13,468 nucleotides of DNA from an uncultured Oscillospiraceae bacterium (GCA_900552285.1 URYV01000029.1:1-13468), one strand, 5' to 3'. Positions 1 to 7,142 are shown, counted from the stretch's first letter. Numbers and translations: made by a program. The notes: generated by a model not told the origin, from the sequence alone.

Positions 1-702
1 CGAATCGGGATTGTCGAAAACGCAGTTGGTGCAGGAGCAGGCGGGACATACGTTGCGGCAGGCGTTGCAGCGAATGCACTTGGAAAGCTCGCCTCTCCAG
101 AACTCAAAGCGTTCGTCGGGTGTCATGGCTTCAAGCTTTGCAACGGTGTCAAAGCGGTCGCCCTTCCAGGAATCGTCGATTTCTCTGTCGACGGTGATCA
201 TTTCGTCGTATACGACGTGGGTCTTGCGGCAAACGGTGCAGCGGTCGAGAAGAGCGTCTCTTCTTGCTACGGTCTTGTCGCCGTAGAGAGTATGTACCGT
301 CAGGGTGTCTCCGTCCTCGTCGACCGAGGTGATACCCTTGATTCCCATGGCGCGGATTTTTTCGATGTCAAGCTTTCCGCCGCAGAAAATACCGATAACG
401 TGGGTCTTTTCTCTGTCGATGCGGTGCTCTTTTAAAAGCTCGTTGAAGCTGTAGGTGTCGCAGGGCTTGAGGAAAACGGCAATTTTGCCTTCCTTTTTGG
501 TCTCGTTAATGAGATATTTGCTGAGGTTTGCGCCGCAAAAGCCGCTGTAAACAAAGTCGGAAAGCTCATCCTTGGAGCCGAAAACGGCGGGGGTGGGATC
601 ATAGAAAAACTCTCCCGCTTTCCAACCGAGCACGCGGTTTACGGTACCGTTTTCAAGGAGTTCCCCGGCTTTTTCAATCATTTTATCAAAGATTTCTTGC
701 AT
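1..702 (-). CDS. FrhB/FdhB-like iron-sulfur electron-transfer subunit (C-terminus cut off by window edge)
   Basis: Only the first 234 codons are present; the frame is still open at base 1. The start ATG (702-700) has a GGAGGA site six bases upstream, inside mvhD, and overlaps the end of mvhD by 25 bases, so translation is probably coupled. The visible part has Cys56, Cys81 (KPCD), Cys107 (IFCGG), a CTVC pair at 155/158, and a dense cluster CIRCNACRNVCP at 209-220 followed by Cys222, 224 and 227. This fits the soluble Fe-S proteins related to FrhB/FdhB (F420 hydrogenase or formate dehydrogenase beta) that often sit beside hdrA and mvhD in anaerobes. A second Fe-S motif would be expected further on, beyond the edge. 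Inferred role: carry electrons between an unseen donor module and MvhD/HdrA. It may correspond to the FlxB-type partner of HdrABC-Flx complexes. The family call is good; the electron partner is unknown. Confidence 0.72.
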   Translation of the reverse strand, partial: MQEIFDKMIEKAGELLENGTVNRVLGWKAGEFFYDPTPAVFGSKDELSDFVYSGFCGANLSKYLINETKKEGKIAVFLKPCDTYSFNELLKEHRIDREKTHVIGIFCGGKLDIEKIRAMGIKGITSVDEDGDTLTVHTLYGDKTVARRDALLDRCTVCRKTHVVYDEMITVDREIDDSWKGDRFDTVAKLEAMTPDERFEFWRGELSKCIRCNACRNVCPACSCTNCVFDNPDS

Positions 703-1130
703 CTCAGGTCCTCCAATCTCTTATTAGGTCCAAGCTCGGTAACTGTTTTGACAAAGTCGTTCATAACGGTGGAAAATCTTACGCCTTCGGCGGCCGAAAC
801 CCATTCGACGCGTGTACGGCCTCTCTCGATTCCGAGGAAGTCGAGCATGCTGAAGAGCAGGGTCATACGGCGGCGGGCATAATAGTTTCCGGTGGTGTAG
901 TGGCAGTCGCCGGGATGGCAGCCGCACATGATAACTCCGTCGGCGCCGCGCTGGAAGGCGCGGAGTATAAACATGGGGTTGACGCGGCAGGAGCAGGGAA
1001 CGCGGATTATCTTGACGTTGGCAGGATAATTCAGTCGGTTGGTGCCTGCGAGGTCTGCGCCGGCGTAGGAACACCAGTTGCAGCAGAAAGCCACGATTTT
1101 CGGTGTGAATTCTTTATTCTCTATTTGCAT
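678..1130 (-). CDS. mvhD: MvhD/FlxD-like [2Fe-2S] subunit, delta subunit of methyl-viologen-reducing hydrogenase type
   Basis: This 150-residue protein has the usual MvhD length and motifs. FCCNWC at 15-20 is followed by an AD-AG-R stretch (25-32), a central PCSCR at 45-49, and MCGCHPGDCHY at 68-78. In methanogens MvhD carries a [2Fe-2S] cluster and passes electrons from a hydrogenase or formate dehydrogenase to the FAD of HdrA; bacterial FlxD does the same with other donors. The ATG at 1130 overlaps the last codons of hdrA by 10 bases, and the 3' end overlaps the next gene, so it is an integral part of the hdr operon. No hydrogenase large or small subunit is visible nearby, so the donor is probably not H2 through a locally encoded enzyme. 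A Cys (48) stands where I would expect Gly in the usual C-S/T-G-R motif. Confidence 0.88.
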   Translation of the reverse strand: MQIENKEFTPKIVAFCCNWCSYAGADLAGTNRLNYPANVKIIRVPCSCRVNPMFILRAFQRGADGVIMCGCHPGDCHYTTGNYYARRRMTLLFSMLDFLGIERGRTRVEWVSAAEGVRFSTVMNDFVKTVTELGPNKRLEDLRCKKSLIK

Positions 1131-3109
1131 ATCGCGTCTACCTCCGCCATAATTTGTTTGTTGGCAAAGCCCTTGAGGTCCATTGCGCCGGACATACAGG
1201 CGACCGTGCAGGCGCCGCAGCCCTGGCAGACGGCCTCGTTAACCGAAGCGACACGTCTGGTTTCGGTTTTTCCGCCGCCCAGACGGAATTCCTTGTCCAC
1301 ATAGCTGATTGCGCCGTAGGGGCAGACGTTCGCGCAGGTGGAACAGCCGTTGCACATCATTTCGTTGGAATGGGCAACACAGGGGTTGCAGGTCAGCTTA
1401 TCCTTGGAAAGCAGGCCGATAACCTTGGCGGCTGCGGCCGAGGCCTGTGCAACCGTTTCGGGGATGTCCTTCGGTCCCTGGCATACTCCCGAAAGGAATA
1501 CGCCGGCGGTGGGGCTTTCGACGGGACGGAGCTTGGGATGAGCTTCGGTGAAGAAGTCGTTGGTGTCCATGCTGGCGGTCAGCATGGTGGCGAGGGGACG
1601 GGCGGATTTATCCGGCTCGATGGCGGCGGCAAGCACAACCATGTCGGCCTCGATCTTGATTTGTTCGTTCATGATGAGGTCGGAGGCCTGAACGGTCAGC
1701 TTTCCGTCGTGGGGAGCGACCTTTCCGACCATGCCCTTGATGTAGTGAACGCCGTATTCCTCAACGGCGCGGCGGTAAAACTCGTCAAAGTTTTTACCCG
1801 GTGTACGCACGTCGATGTAGAAAACGTAAACGTCGGTGTCGGGATATTTTTCACGGGTGAGCATTGCGTGCTTTGCGGTGTACATACAGCAAATCTTGGA
1901 GCAATAGCTCTTGCCCTTGCTTTCGTCGCAGCGGGAACCCACGCACTGAACAAAAACGATGGTGTGGGGGTGGGTCTTGTCGGAGGGACGGAGCAGCGTG
2001 CCTCCGGTAGGTCCTGCGGCGTTCATGAGACGCTCATATTCGAGAGAGGTGACAACGTCGGGGCTCTGGGAATATGCAAATTCGTCATATTTGTCGACCT
2101 TAATGGGATTAAAGCCGGTGGCAGCCACGATGGCGCCGTATTTTTCCTCGACAAATTCGTCCTTCTGGGTATAGTCGATAGCCTTGGCCTCGCAGACGGT
2201 GGAGCACAGTCCGCATTTGCCGTTTTTAAGCTTGAGGCAATAGTTGGGGTCGATTCTCGCGACCTTCGGAACGGCCTGGGCAAAGGGAATGTAGATTGCG
2301 GTGCGGTTGTCAAGTCCGAGGTTGAATTCGTTGGGAACCTTCTTCATGGGACATTTTTCGGTGCAGGCTCCGCAGCCGGTGCAGATGTCCTCTTTGACAT
2401 AGCGGGCCTTTCTGCGGATTTTGACCGAGAAGTTGCCCACAAAGCCCTTGACCTCTTCCACTTCGCTGAATGAGTAGATTTTTATCTTCTCGTTCTGAGC
2501 GGCCTCAACCATTTTCGGGGTCAGAATACAGGCGGCGCAGTCGAGGGTCGGGAAGGTCTTGTCTATCTGAGACATTTTTCCGCCGATCGTGGGGGACTTT
2601 TCAACGATGTCGACCTCATATCCGGCGTCGGCAATGTCGAGAGCGGTCTGTATACCGGCGATACCTCCGCCGATTACGAGAGCGCGCTTGGTTACGGGGC
2701 TTTCTCCGGGGGTGAGGGGAGCGTTGAGATGAACCTTTGCCACGGCGGCGCGGCCGAGGATAATGGCTTTTTCGGTGGCGGTGGCCATGTCCTTATGTAT
2801 CCAGGAGCACTGCTCGCGGATGTTGGCGATTTCCACCATGTAGGGGTTTACTCCGGCCGAAGCGGCGGCCTTTCTGAAGGTGGCCTCGTGCATACGGGGG
2901 GAGCAGGAGCAGATAACGACGCCTGTCAGACCGTATTCCTTAATGGAATTCTTGACAAGGTCCTGACCTGCCTGAGAGCACATATATTGGTAGTCGGCGG
3001 AAAAAACAACGCCGGGCTCTTTACCGAGGGTTTCGGCAACCTTTTTAACGTCGACGGTGGCGGCGATGTTACTACCGCACCAGCAGACGAATACGCCTAT
3101 TCTTTGCAT
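1121..3109 (-). CDS. hdrA: HdrA-like FAD/iron-sulfur protein, probable electron-bifurcating core
   Basis: A 662-residue HdrA of normal length. The N-terminal domain carries the CS..GQ motif (44-49), CSCSPRMHE (67-75) and the REQCSW signature (99-103). A Rossmann FAD site GGGIAG lies at 147-152, followed by IGGKM and the LDCAAC segment (189-194). Ferredoxin cluster motifs are CTGCGACTEKCP at 243-254 and Cys291/299/302/306 in the middle. Two more sit at the C-terminus: Cys586/589/592/596 and Cys628/631/634/638. The CVGSR...YCSKICC stretch typical of HdrA is also present. In characterised HdrABC complexes this FAD splits electron pairs between ferredoxin and HdrB. A start at 3109 is supported by AGGAGG ten bases upstream; hdrC ends 14 bases before. 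Bifurcation is inferred from the family and from the MvhD neighbour, not shown by the sequence alone. Confidence 0.93.
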   Translation of the reverse strand: MQRIGVFVCWCGSNIAATVDVKKVAETLGKEPGVVFSADYQYMCSQAGQDLVKNSIKEYGLTGVVICSCSPRMHEATFRKAAASAGVNPYMVEIANIREQCSWIHKDMATATEKAIILGRAAVAKVHLNAPLTPGESPVTKRALVIGGGIAGIQTALDIADAGYEVDIVEKSPTIGGKMSQIDKTFPTLDCAACILTPKMVEAAQNEKIKIYSFSEVEEVKGFVGNFSVKIRRKARYVKEDICTGCGACTEKCPMKKVPNEFNLGLDNRTAIYIPFAQAVPKVARIDPNYCLKLKNGKCGLCSTVCEAKAIDYTQKDEFVEEKYGAIVAATGFNPIKVDKYDEFAYSQSPDVVTSLEYERLMNAAGPTGGTLLRPSDKTHPHTIVFVQCVGSRCDESKGKSYCSKICCMYTAKHAMLTREKYPDTDVYVFYIDVRTPGKNFDEFYRRAVEEYGVHYIKGMVGKVAPHDGKLTVQASDLIMNEQIKIEADMVVLAAAIEPDKSARPLATMLTASMDTNDFFTEAHPKLRPVESPTAGVFLSGVCQGPKDIPETVAQASAAAAKVIGLLSKDKLTCNPCVAHSNEMMCNGCSTCANVCPYGAISYVDKEFRLGGGKTETRRVASVNEAVCQGCGACTVACMSGAMDLKGFANKQIMAEVDAICK

Positions 3110-3123
3110 TGCGCTTTTCCTCC

Positions 3124-3507
3124 TTACTTACTGTATTTTCTCATGGCGCTGACGATGGCCTGCTGAGGCAGATCGTCGTTCAAAAGCGCGGGGATTTCAT
3201 CCTGCTTCATGTGGTTTTGACCCTGCTGGCGGATGACCGCAAGACGGACGGCCTCGACAAATTTCGCCGGCTCGACGCCTCTGGGGCAGCGCTCAACGCA
3301 GGCAAGGCAGGAAAGGCACATATAAAGGCTCTTTGACGCCATAAGCGGCTCAACCTTGCCCTGCTCCACCATTGCCACAAACTGATGGGGATGATATTCC
3401 ATTTCGTCATATGCGGGACATGTGCCCGAGCACTTGCCGCATTTCATACATTTGCGGGGATTGACACCGGCAATGCGGGTTATCTCCTCAGAGAGCTGTT
3501 TATTCAT
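3124..3507 (-). CDS. hdrC: HdrC-like 4Fe-4S ferredoxin subunit
   Basis: A small 127-residue protein with two classical [4Fe-4S] motifs: CMKCGKCSGTCP at 20-31 and CLSCLACVERCP at 64-75. There is no membrane segment, which matches the soluble HdrC type rather than a cytochrome-linked version. In HdrABC complexes HdrC relays electrons from HdrA to the non-cubane clusters of HdrB. The ATG at 3507 lies within the last codons of hdrB (8-base overlap), so the two are probably made in coupled fashion and in equal amounts. The tail after residue 80 is charged and Gln-rich and has no recognisable motif. Confidence 0.92.
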   Translation of the reverse strand: MNKQLSEEITRIAGVNPRKCMKCGKCSGTCPAYDEMEYHPHQFVAMVEQGKVEPLMASKSLYMCLSCLACVERCPRGVEPAKFVEAVRLAVIRQQGQNHMKQDEIPALLNDDLPQQAIVSAMRKYSK

Positions 3508-4297
3508 TTTCGGTGCCCTCCTTTACGCCGAGAGCCTCGGCAAGAATTTCGGTGAAATATTTGACCGGAAGGCCGTTTTCACTGTTGTGGTTGAGGTTAT
3601 ACATACAAAGGGGACATGCCGTAATAAGCATTTCGGCACCGGCTCCCTTTGCCGACTCGTTTATCTGAGCAACCTTTTTTCTGGGCAGAGCTTCGTCCTC
3701 CATGGTCACATATCCGCCGCAGCACTCGTTGCGGTAGGGATAAACCACGGGAGTGGCGCCCAGCGCCTTGATGAAATCCTCGATAATTGTGGGGTTTTCG
3801 GGGTTGTCGAAAGCCATTTCCTTACCGGGACGAAGCAAAAGACATCCGTAATAGGCACCGATTTTTTTGCCCTTAAGAGGGTTCTTGACCGCCGCCTTGA
3901 GCTTGTCAAAGCCGACCTTGTCACGGAGAACCTCGAGGAAGTGATAAACCTCGGTTTCGCCGTTGTAGGGCGTTTCAAGAGCAAGGTAATTGTTTGCCTT
4001 GAGATTCATGTTTTCATCGTTTGCCATGGCGGCGTTGGTACGCTTGATGACATGATGACAGGCCGAGCACATGGTGACCAGCGCCTGATTTTTCTCCCTT
4101 GCGGCAACAAGAGCTCTCACGGAGGAAAGCTTTGGAGCGATTTCGTCGCTTCCCATGGGGTAGACGCCGCCGCAGCACTGCCACTCGGGCAGTTCTTCGA
4201 GCTCTATGCCGAGAGCCTCGGCCGAAAGTCTTGCATATGTATCAAGATCTTTTGCCTTGTTTCTCAGCGTACAGCCGGGGTAGTAGCTGTATGTCAT
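3500..4297 (-). CDS. hdrB: HdrB-like subunit with two CCG domains
   Basis: This 265-residue protein has two CCG modules. The first has Cys9 in YYPGC, CCGG at 41-44 and CSAC at 77-80. The second has Cys152 in YYGC, ECCGG at 191-195 and CPLC at 228-231. In methanogen HdrB these cysteines hold two unusual non-cubane [4Fe-4S] clusters that cleave the CoM-S-S-CoB disulfide. Clostridia do not make those thiols, so the true substrate here is unknown; a protein or low-molecular-weight disulfide, or another acceptor, is possible. The start at 4297 gives the usual N-terminus (M-Y-YYPGCT). The nearest SD-like run (AAAGGA) is about 13 bases upstream, which is rather far. It is the first gene of the tightly packed hdrBCA-mvhD group. 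Confidence 0.9.
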   Translation of the reverse strand: MTYSYYPGCTLRNKAKDLDTYARLSAEALGIELEELPEWQCCGGVYPMGSDEIAPKLSSVRALVAAREKNQALVTMCSACHHVIKRTNAAMANDENMNLKANNYLALETPYNGETEVYHFLEVLRDKVGFDKLKAAVKNPLKGKKIGAYYGCLLLRPGKEMAFDNPENPTIIEDFIKALGATPVVYPYRNECCGGYVTMEDEALPRKKVAQINESAKGAGAEMLITACPLCMYNLNHNSENGLPVKYFTEILAEALGVKEGTENE

Positions 4298-4331
4298 AGC
4301 TGAAAATCATTCCTTTCCCTTTTATAAAGAG

Positions 4332-4354
4332 CCGCGGAGCGGGAGGCCCCGCGG
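4332..4354 (-). terminator. GC-rich hairpin between mdh and hdrB (weak terminator or processing site)
   Basis: Arms CCGCGG (4332-4337) and CCGCGG (4349-4354) form an inverted repeat with an 11-base loop; an alternative inner pairing GCGGG/CCCGC is also possible. On the minus strand it lies 22 bases after the mdh stop. It is followed by CTCTTTATAAAA rather than a clean U-run, so termination would be partial at best. It may reduce hdr expression relative to mdh or protect an mRNA end. Confidence 0.4.
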
Positions 4355-4375
4355 AATATTTTTGTGTTAAATCAA

Positions 4376-5323
4376 TCAGATCTTAAGACCGCCGATGACA
4401 TTCTTGAGGCTGTCGGCACTCTTCTGAAGAAGGGCCATTTCTCCTTGGGTCAGCGGAGCGGGGATTTTGCACTTGATACCCTTGTTGTTGACAATGGCAA
4501 GGGTGGACAGGCAGACGTCGCTTATGCCGTATTCGCCGTTCATCATGCTGGAAACGGTGAGGGCGGTGTCGACGCTGGAGAAGATGCAACGGACGATCTG
4601 AGCCGTGACAATGGAGACGGCATAGTAGGTAGCGCCCTTGTTCGCAATGACGGTGCCGCCGGAATTTTTAACATATTCCCAAATTTTCTGACGGTCAACG
4701 GGAGGAACGGCAACCTGATTGTCGAAGAAGCAATCGTGATACTGGTTGATGTTGATGCTGGAAATGGTGGAAATCGACCAGGGGATGAAGGAGGTGTCGC
4801 CGTGCTCGCCGAAAACATAGGCGTGAACGTTCTTCTGGCTTACATTATAATACTCGGCAAGGCTTGTGCGCAGACGGGCGGTGTCGAGCAGGGTTCCCGA
4901 ACCGAGGATGCGGTTTTGGGGAATGCCCGAAACCTTGGTGAAAACATAGGTAAGAATGTCGACCGGGTTCGCCACCAAAACATAAATGGCGTCGGGCGCA
5001 TACTTGGTCACCTTGGGAGCGATTTGCTTGATGATGTCGGTGTTGATCTGAGAAAGCTCAAGACGGGACTGGCCGGCCTTTCTCGCAACACCCGAGGTGA
5101 TGATGACGATGTCGGCGCCCTTTGCGTCGGCATAGGTGCCGGAATAGATGTTGGTGGGGGAGCAGTATGCGGTACCCTGACGAATATCCATTGCTTCACC
5201 GAAGGCTTTCTTTTCATTGATGTCAATGAGGACGATCTCGGCAGCCACACCGGTAACGGTGAGGGTGTAGGCGATGGTTGCGCCGACGTGTCCTGCGCCG
5301 ATAATTGCGACCTTGTTGCTCAT
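4376..5323 (-). CDS. NAD-dependent 2-hydroxyacid dehydrogenase, LDH-like fold with malate-type Arg specificity residue
   Basis: A 315-residue member of the L-lactate/malate dehydrogenase family. The N-terminal GAGHVG (9-14) is the NAD site, and Asp34 at the end of beta-2 favours NAD over NADP. Catalytic residues are visible: Arg87, Asn119, Asp147, Arg150 and His174. The segments GSGTLLDTAR and GEHGDT look like L-lactate dehydrogenase. Yet the specificity position (residue 102 in LDH numbering, Gln in LDH) is Arg81 in GVARKAGQSR, as in malate dehydrogenases. I therefore infer oxaloacetate/malate as substrate, in keeping with the upstream ttdAB. Automatic annotation could easily call it ldh. 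The start ATG at 5323 has an AAAGGA site, and a TATAAT box lies shortly upstream. It stands alone between two hairpins, so it may be transcribed separately or as part of a longer message. Confidence 0.85.
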   Translation of the reverse strand: MSNKVAIIGAGHVGATIAYTLTVTGVAAEIVLIDINEKKAFGEAMDIRQGTAYCSPTNIYSGTYADAKGADIVIITSGVARKAGQSRLELSQINTDIIKQIAPKVTKYAPDAIYVLVANPVDILTYVFTKVSGIPQNRILGSGTLLDTARLRTSLAEYYNVSQKNVHAYVFGEHGDTSFIPWSISTISSININQYHDCFFDNQVAVPPVDRQKIWEYVKNSGGTVIANKGATYYAVSIVTAQIVRCIFSSVDTALTVSSMMNGEYGISDVCLSTLAIVNNKGIKCKIPAPLTQGEMALLQKSADSLKNVIGGLKI

Positions 5324-5346
5324 AATATCAATCCTTTACTTTTTTT

Positions 5347-5352
5347 ATTATA
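5347..5352 (-). promoter_or_regulatory. Candidate -10 box for mdh
   Basis: TATAAT on the minus strand, 24 bases before the mdh start, in a very AT-rich stretch. No convincing -35 hexamer is present at 16-18 bases, so this is a tentative promoter. If used, the leader would be only about 15-20 bases long. Confidence 0.35.
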
Positions 5353-5427
5353 TTTTAAATAATTTACCGCTAAAAATACCTTGATGTTGCAAACTTTGGT
5401 ATAATTTGCTTAAGGCTTATAAACGGA

Positions 5428-5470
5428 CAAAGGACGGATAGACCGCCCTTTGCAAAAAGCCTTTCGGCTT
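5428..5470 (-). terminator. Tandem hairpins after ttdB
   Basis: On the minus strand the ttdB stop codon (5469-5471) is part of a small hairpin AAGCC-GAAA-GGCTT (5457-5470), followed by three more T. Directly after it comes a second inverted repeat of ten pairs with one G-U (CAAAGGGCGG at 5443-5452 and CCGTCCTTTG at 5428-5437; five-base loop). The second has no U-run. Together they probably terminate or attenuate transcription between ttdB and mdh. Confidence 0.5.
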
Positions 5471-6086
5471 ATTTCATATAATGAACCTTGGGTTTTACTG
5501 CAGCGGCCTGCTCTTCCTTGGCTTTGTTGAAGTTTTCCTTGACCTGGGTGAACATATTGTTGCCCTCGGTGTCAATGGAAACGATCAGCGGACCGAATTC
5601 CTTAACGCGGCAGATCCAAAGAGCCTCGGGAACACCGAAGTCAAGCCATTCGACGTCCTCAACCTCTTCAACCTCCTCGGCGGCCATAACGGCGCATCCG
5701 CCGGGCAGCACGCAGTGAAGAGCGCCGTATTTTTTACATGCCGCGGCGGTGTTGTCGCCCATTCCGCCCTTACCGATGATCAGCTTAACGCCAGTCTGCT
5801 CGATAAAATCGGCCTCAAAGGCTTCCATTCTCATGCTGGTGGTGGGGCCGACCGAGACCATGGTGTATTTTCCGGTCTTTTCGTCCTTCTTGACGATGGG
5901 GCCGGCGTGGAAAATGGCATTTCCCGCAAACTCGTATTTTTCGGGGATAATACCCTCGCGGACGCGGCGGGCGTGTCCCGAGTCGCGGCAGGTGGCCATC
6001 ATACCGGTAAGATAAATCATATCACCGACGCGAAGATCTTTGATGTCTTCGGTCTTTATGGGTGTAGTAATAACTTTCTTTTCCAT
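5469..6086 (-). CDS. ttdB: Fe-S hydro-lyase beta subunit, L(+)-tartrate dehydratase/fumarase class I type
   Basis: This 205-residue protein matches the TtdB/fumarase beta (swivelling C-terminal) domain. It has TTPIK near the N-terminus, LRVGD..YLTG, TCRDSGH (32-38), NAIFHAGPIV, VSVGPTTSMRME, KGGMG and GGCAVMAA. The C-terminal half carries CRVKEFGPLIVSID, a stretch I associate with TtdB. With the alpha subunit it would add or remove water: L-tartrate to oxaloacetate, or malate to and from fumarate. I chose ATG 6086 because the family N-terminus (M-K-TTPIK) starts there and an AAAGGA site lies about ten bases upstream; the frame stays open further upstream, but into ttdA. ttdA ends 29 bases before. 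A run of Glu residues (about 140-150) is unremarkable. Substrate preference cannot be settled from the sequence. Confidence 0.88.
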   Translation of the reverse strand: MEKKVITTPIKTEDIKDLRVGDMIYLTGMMATCRDSGHARRVREGIIPEKYEFAGNAIFHAGPIVKKDEKTGKYTMVSVGPTTSMRMEAFEADFIEQTGVKLIIGKGGMGDNTAAACKKYGALHCVLPGGCAVMAAEEVEEVEDVEWLDFGVPEALWICRVKEFGPLIVSIDTEGNNMFTQVKENFNKAKEEQAAAVKPKVHYMK

Positions 6087-6115
6087 TTCAATTCTTTCCT
6101 TTCGCTCAAAATGAC

Positions 6116-7024
6116 TTAGATGACAGCGCCCTTGTGGGTGATCATGTCGCAGTTGCCGTCCTTGTCGATGGCGAGGGTGGCGCGGCGATGAGCCCAGCAG
6201 CCGGTGCTTACCGAAACGGCAAGGGTGGCGGGGTGACGGCAAATGGTTTCCACGTTGAGGCCGAGGAGACTTTCGCTTCCGCCGAGGCCCTGAGGACCTA
6301 CGCCGATTTTGTTAATGGCGTCGGAAAGGATGTTCTCGAATTCGGCAACCTTGGGATTGGGATTGTGGCTTCCGACCTTGCGGAGAAGAGCTTTTTTGGA
6401 AAGATGGGTGGCGGTTGTGATACATCCGCCGATACCGACGCCGATGGCGAGGGGAGGACATGCGTTTACGCCGCGGTCGGTGACAATGTCAAGAACAAAG
6501 TCGACAATGCCTTCATAACCCTTTGCGGGCATGAGAACGGCCGATTTACCGGGAAGGCTGCATCCGCCGCCGGCAAAGTAAACGTCCATTTCGATTTTGT
6601 CGGAATCGGGAACGATGGTCCACTCGATGTAGGGAACGCCGGTGCCGACATTTGTGCCGGTGTTGTACTCGTCGAAGGTCTCGACGGCGTTGAGACGGAG
6701 AGGAGTCTGCTGAGTAGCTTTTACGACAGCCTGGTTGATAACGTCGGTGAGAACGTTAAGGTAGGGGCTGAAGGCGCCTGCGCGGACATAGAGGTGAACT
6801 ATGCCGGTGTCCTGACATGTGGGGCGCTTGACCTCGACGGCACGCTTCTGGTTGCCGATCATGATGTCATAAAGAGTTATTGCGCTGGGCTTTGTTTCGT
6901 TGTCTCTCATTTCCTGAAGACGCGCCATAACGTCGTCGGGCAGGCGGATGGACGCCATACCGACAAAATTAGCCACGTGCTGAATGAGCTCATTTTTCTG
7001 GTTTTCGGTAATCACAATCATCAT
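6116..7024 (-). CDS. ttdA: Fe-S hydro-lyase alpha subunit, L(+)-tartrate dehydratase type (annotators may call it fumarate hydratase)
   Basis: A 302-residue catalytic subunit of the two-chain class I fumarase/tartrate dehydratase family. The three [4Fe-4S] ligands are visible: Cys70 in CQDTG, Cys189 in NACPP, and Cys276 in STGCWAHRR. The segment AGGGCSLPGKS (151-161) and the N-terminal LPDDV...ARLQ pattern resemble E. coli TtdA more than true class I fumarases, which have PKG-GSEN at that place. The labile cluster implies an anaerobic lifestyle. Start: two ATG codons (7024 and 7021) follow directly after AAAAGGA, which is too close for normal SD spacing. A GTG at 7015, nine bases after the SD, could be the true start and would remove three residues. 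Placed 29 bases before ttdB. The neighbouring malate-type dehydrogenase allows either tartrate to oxaloacetate or fumarate to malate as the physiological step. Confidence 0.88.
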   Translation of the reverse strand: MMIVITENQKNELIQHVANFVGMASIRLPDDVMARLQEMRDNETKPSAITLYDIMIGNQKRAVEVKRPTCQDTGIVHLYVRAGAFSPYLNVLTDVINQAVVKATQQTPLRLNAVETFDEYNTGTNVGTGVPYIEWTIVPDSDKIEMDVYFAGGGCSLPGKSAVLMPAKGYEGIVDFVLDIVTDRGVNACPPLAIGVGIGGCITTATHLSKKALLRKVGSHNPNPKVAEFENILSDAINKIGVGPQGLGGSESLLGLNVETICRHPATLAVSVSTGCWAHRRATLAIDKDGNCDMITHKGAVI

Positions 7025-7105
7025 TCCTTTTAATTGGTATGTTGAACCTTTGCCGATGGTAAAAGAGCAAAAAGCCTAATCTTCGACAAATATATTACGT
7101 TAAAA

Positions 7106-7134
7106 AGTTTACCACACCGCCGAAAAAAAAGCAA
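7106..7134 (-). promoter_or_regulatory. Weak candidate promoter for ttdA
   Basis: TTGCTT (7129-7134) and TAAACT (7106-7111) are separated by 17 bases on the minus strand. Each hexamer matches consensus only partly (3/6 and 4/6). It is listed because the Rex-like palindrome lies just upstream of it. Confidence 0.25.
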
Positions 7135-7142
7135 TAGCGAAA

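Noticed and set aside
1154..2473. Long open frame (439 codons) on the plus strand opposite hdrA
   Set aside because: It is antisense to a fully convincing HdrA, has no SD and gives a Gly/Val-rich protein typical of the mirror of codon-biased genes.
3422..4303. Open frame of 293 codons on the plus strand opposite hdrB
   Set aside because: Antisense shadow; the opposite strand carries both CCG domains in the expected order.
4364..5362. Open frame of 332 codons on the plus strand opposite mdh
   Set aside because: Antisense shadow of a conserved dehydrogenase; the translation is rich in Gly, Asp and Val without any motif and has no ribosome site.
5399..5404. TATAAT on the plus strand in the ttdB-mdh gap
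   Set aside because: No -35 element at a usable distance, and the only sequence downstream is the antisense of ttdB.
6134..7033. Open frame of 299 codons on the plus strand opposite ttdA
   Set aside because: Antisense shadow of ttdA; no homology recognised and no SD.
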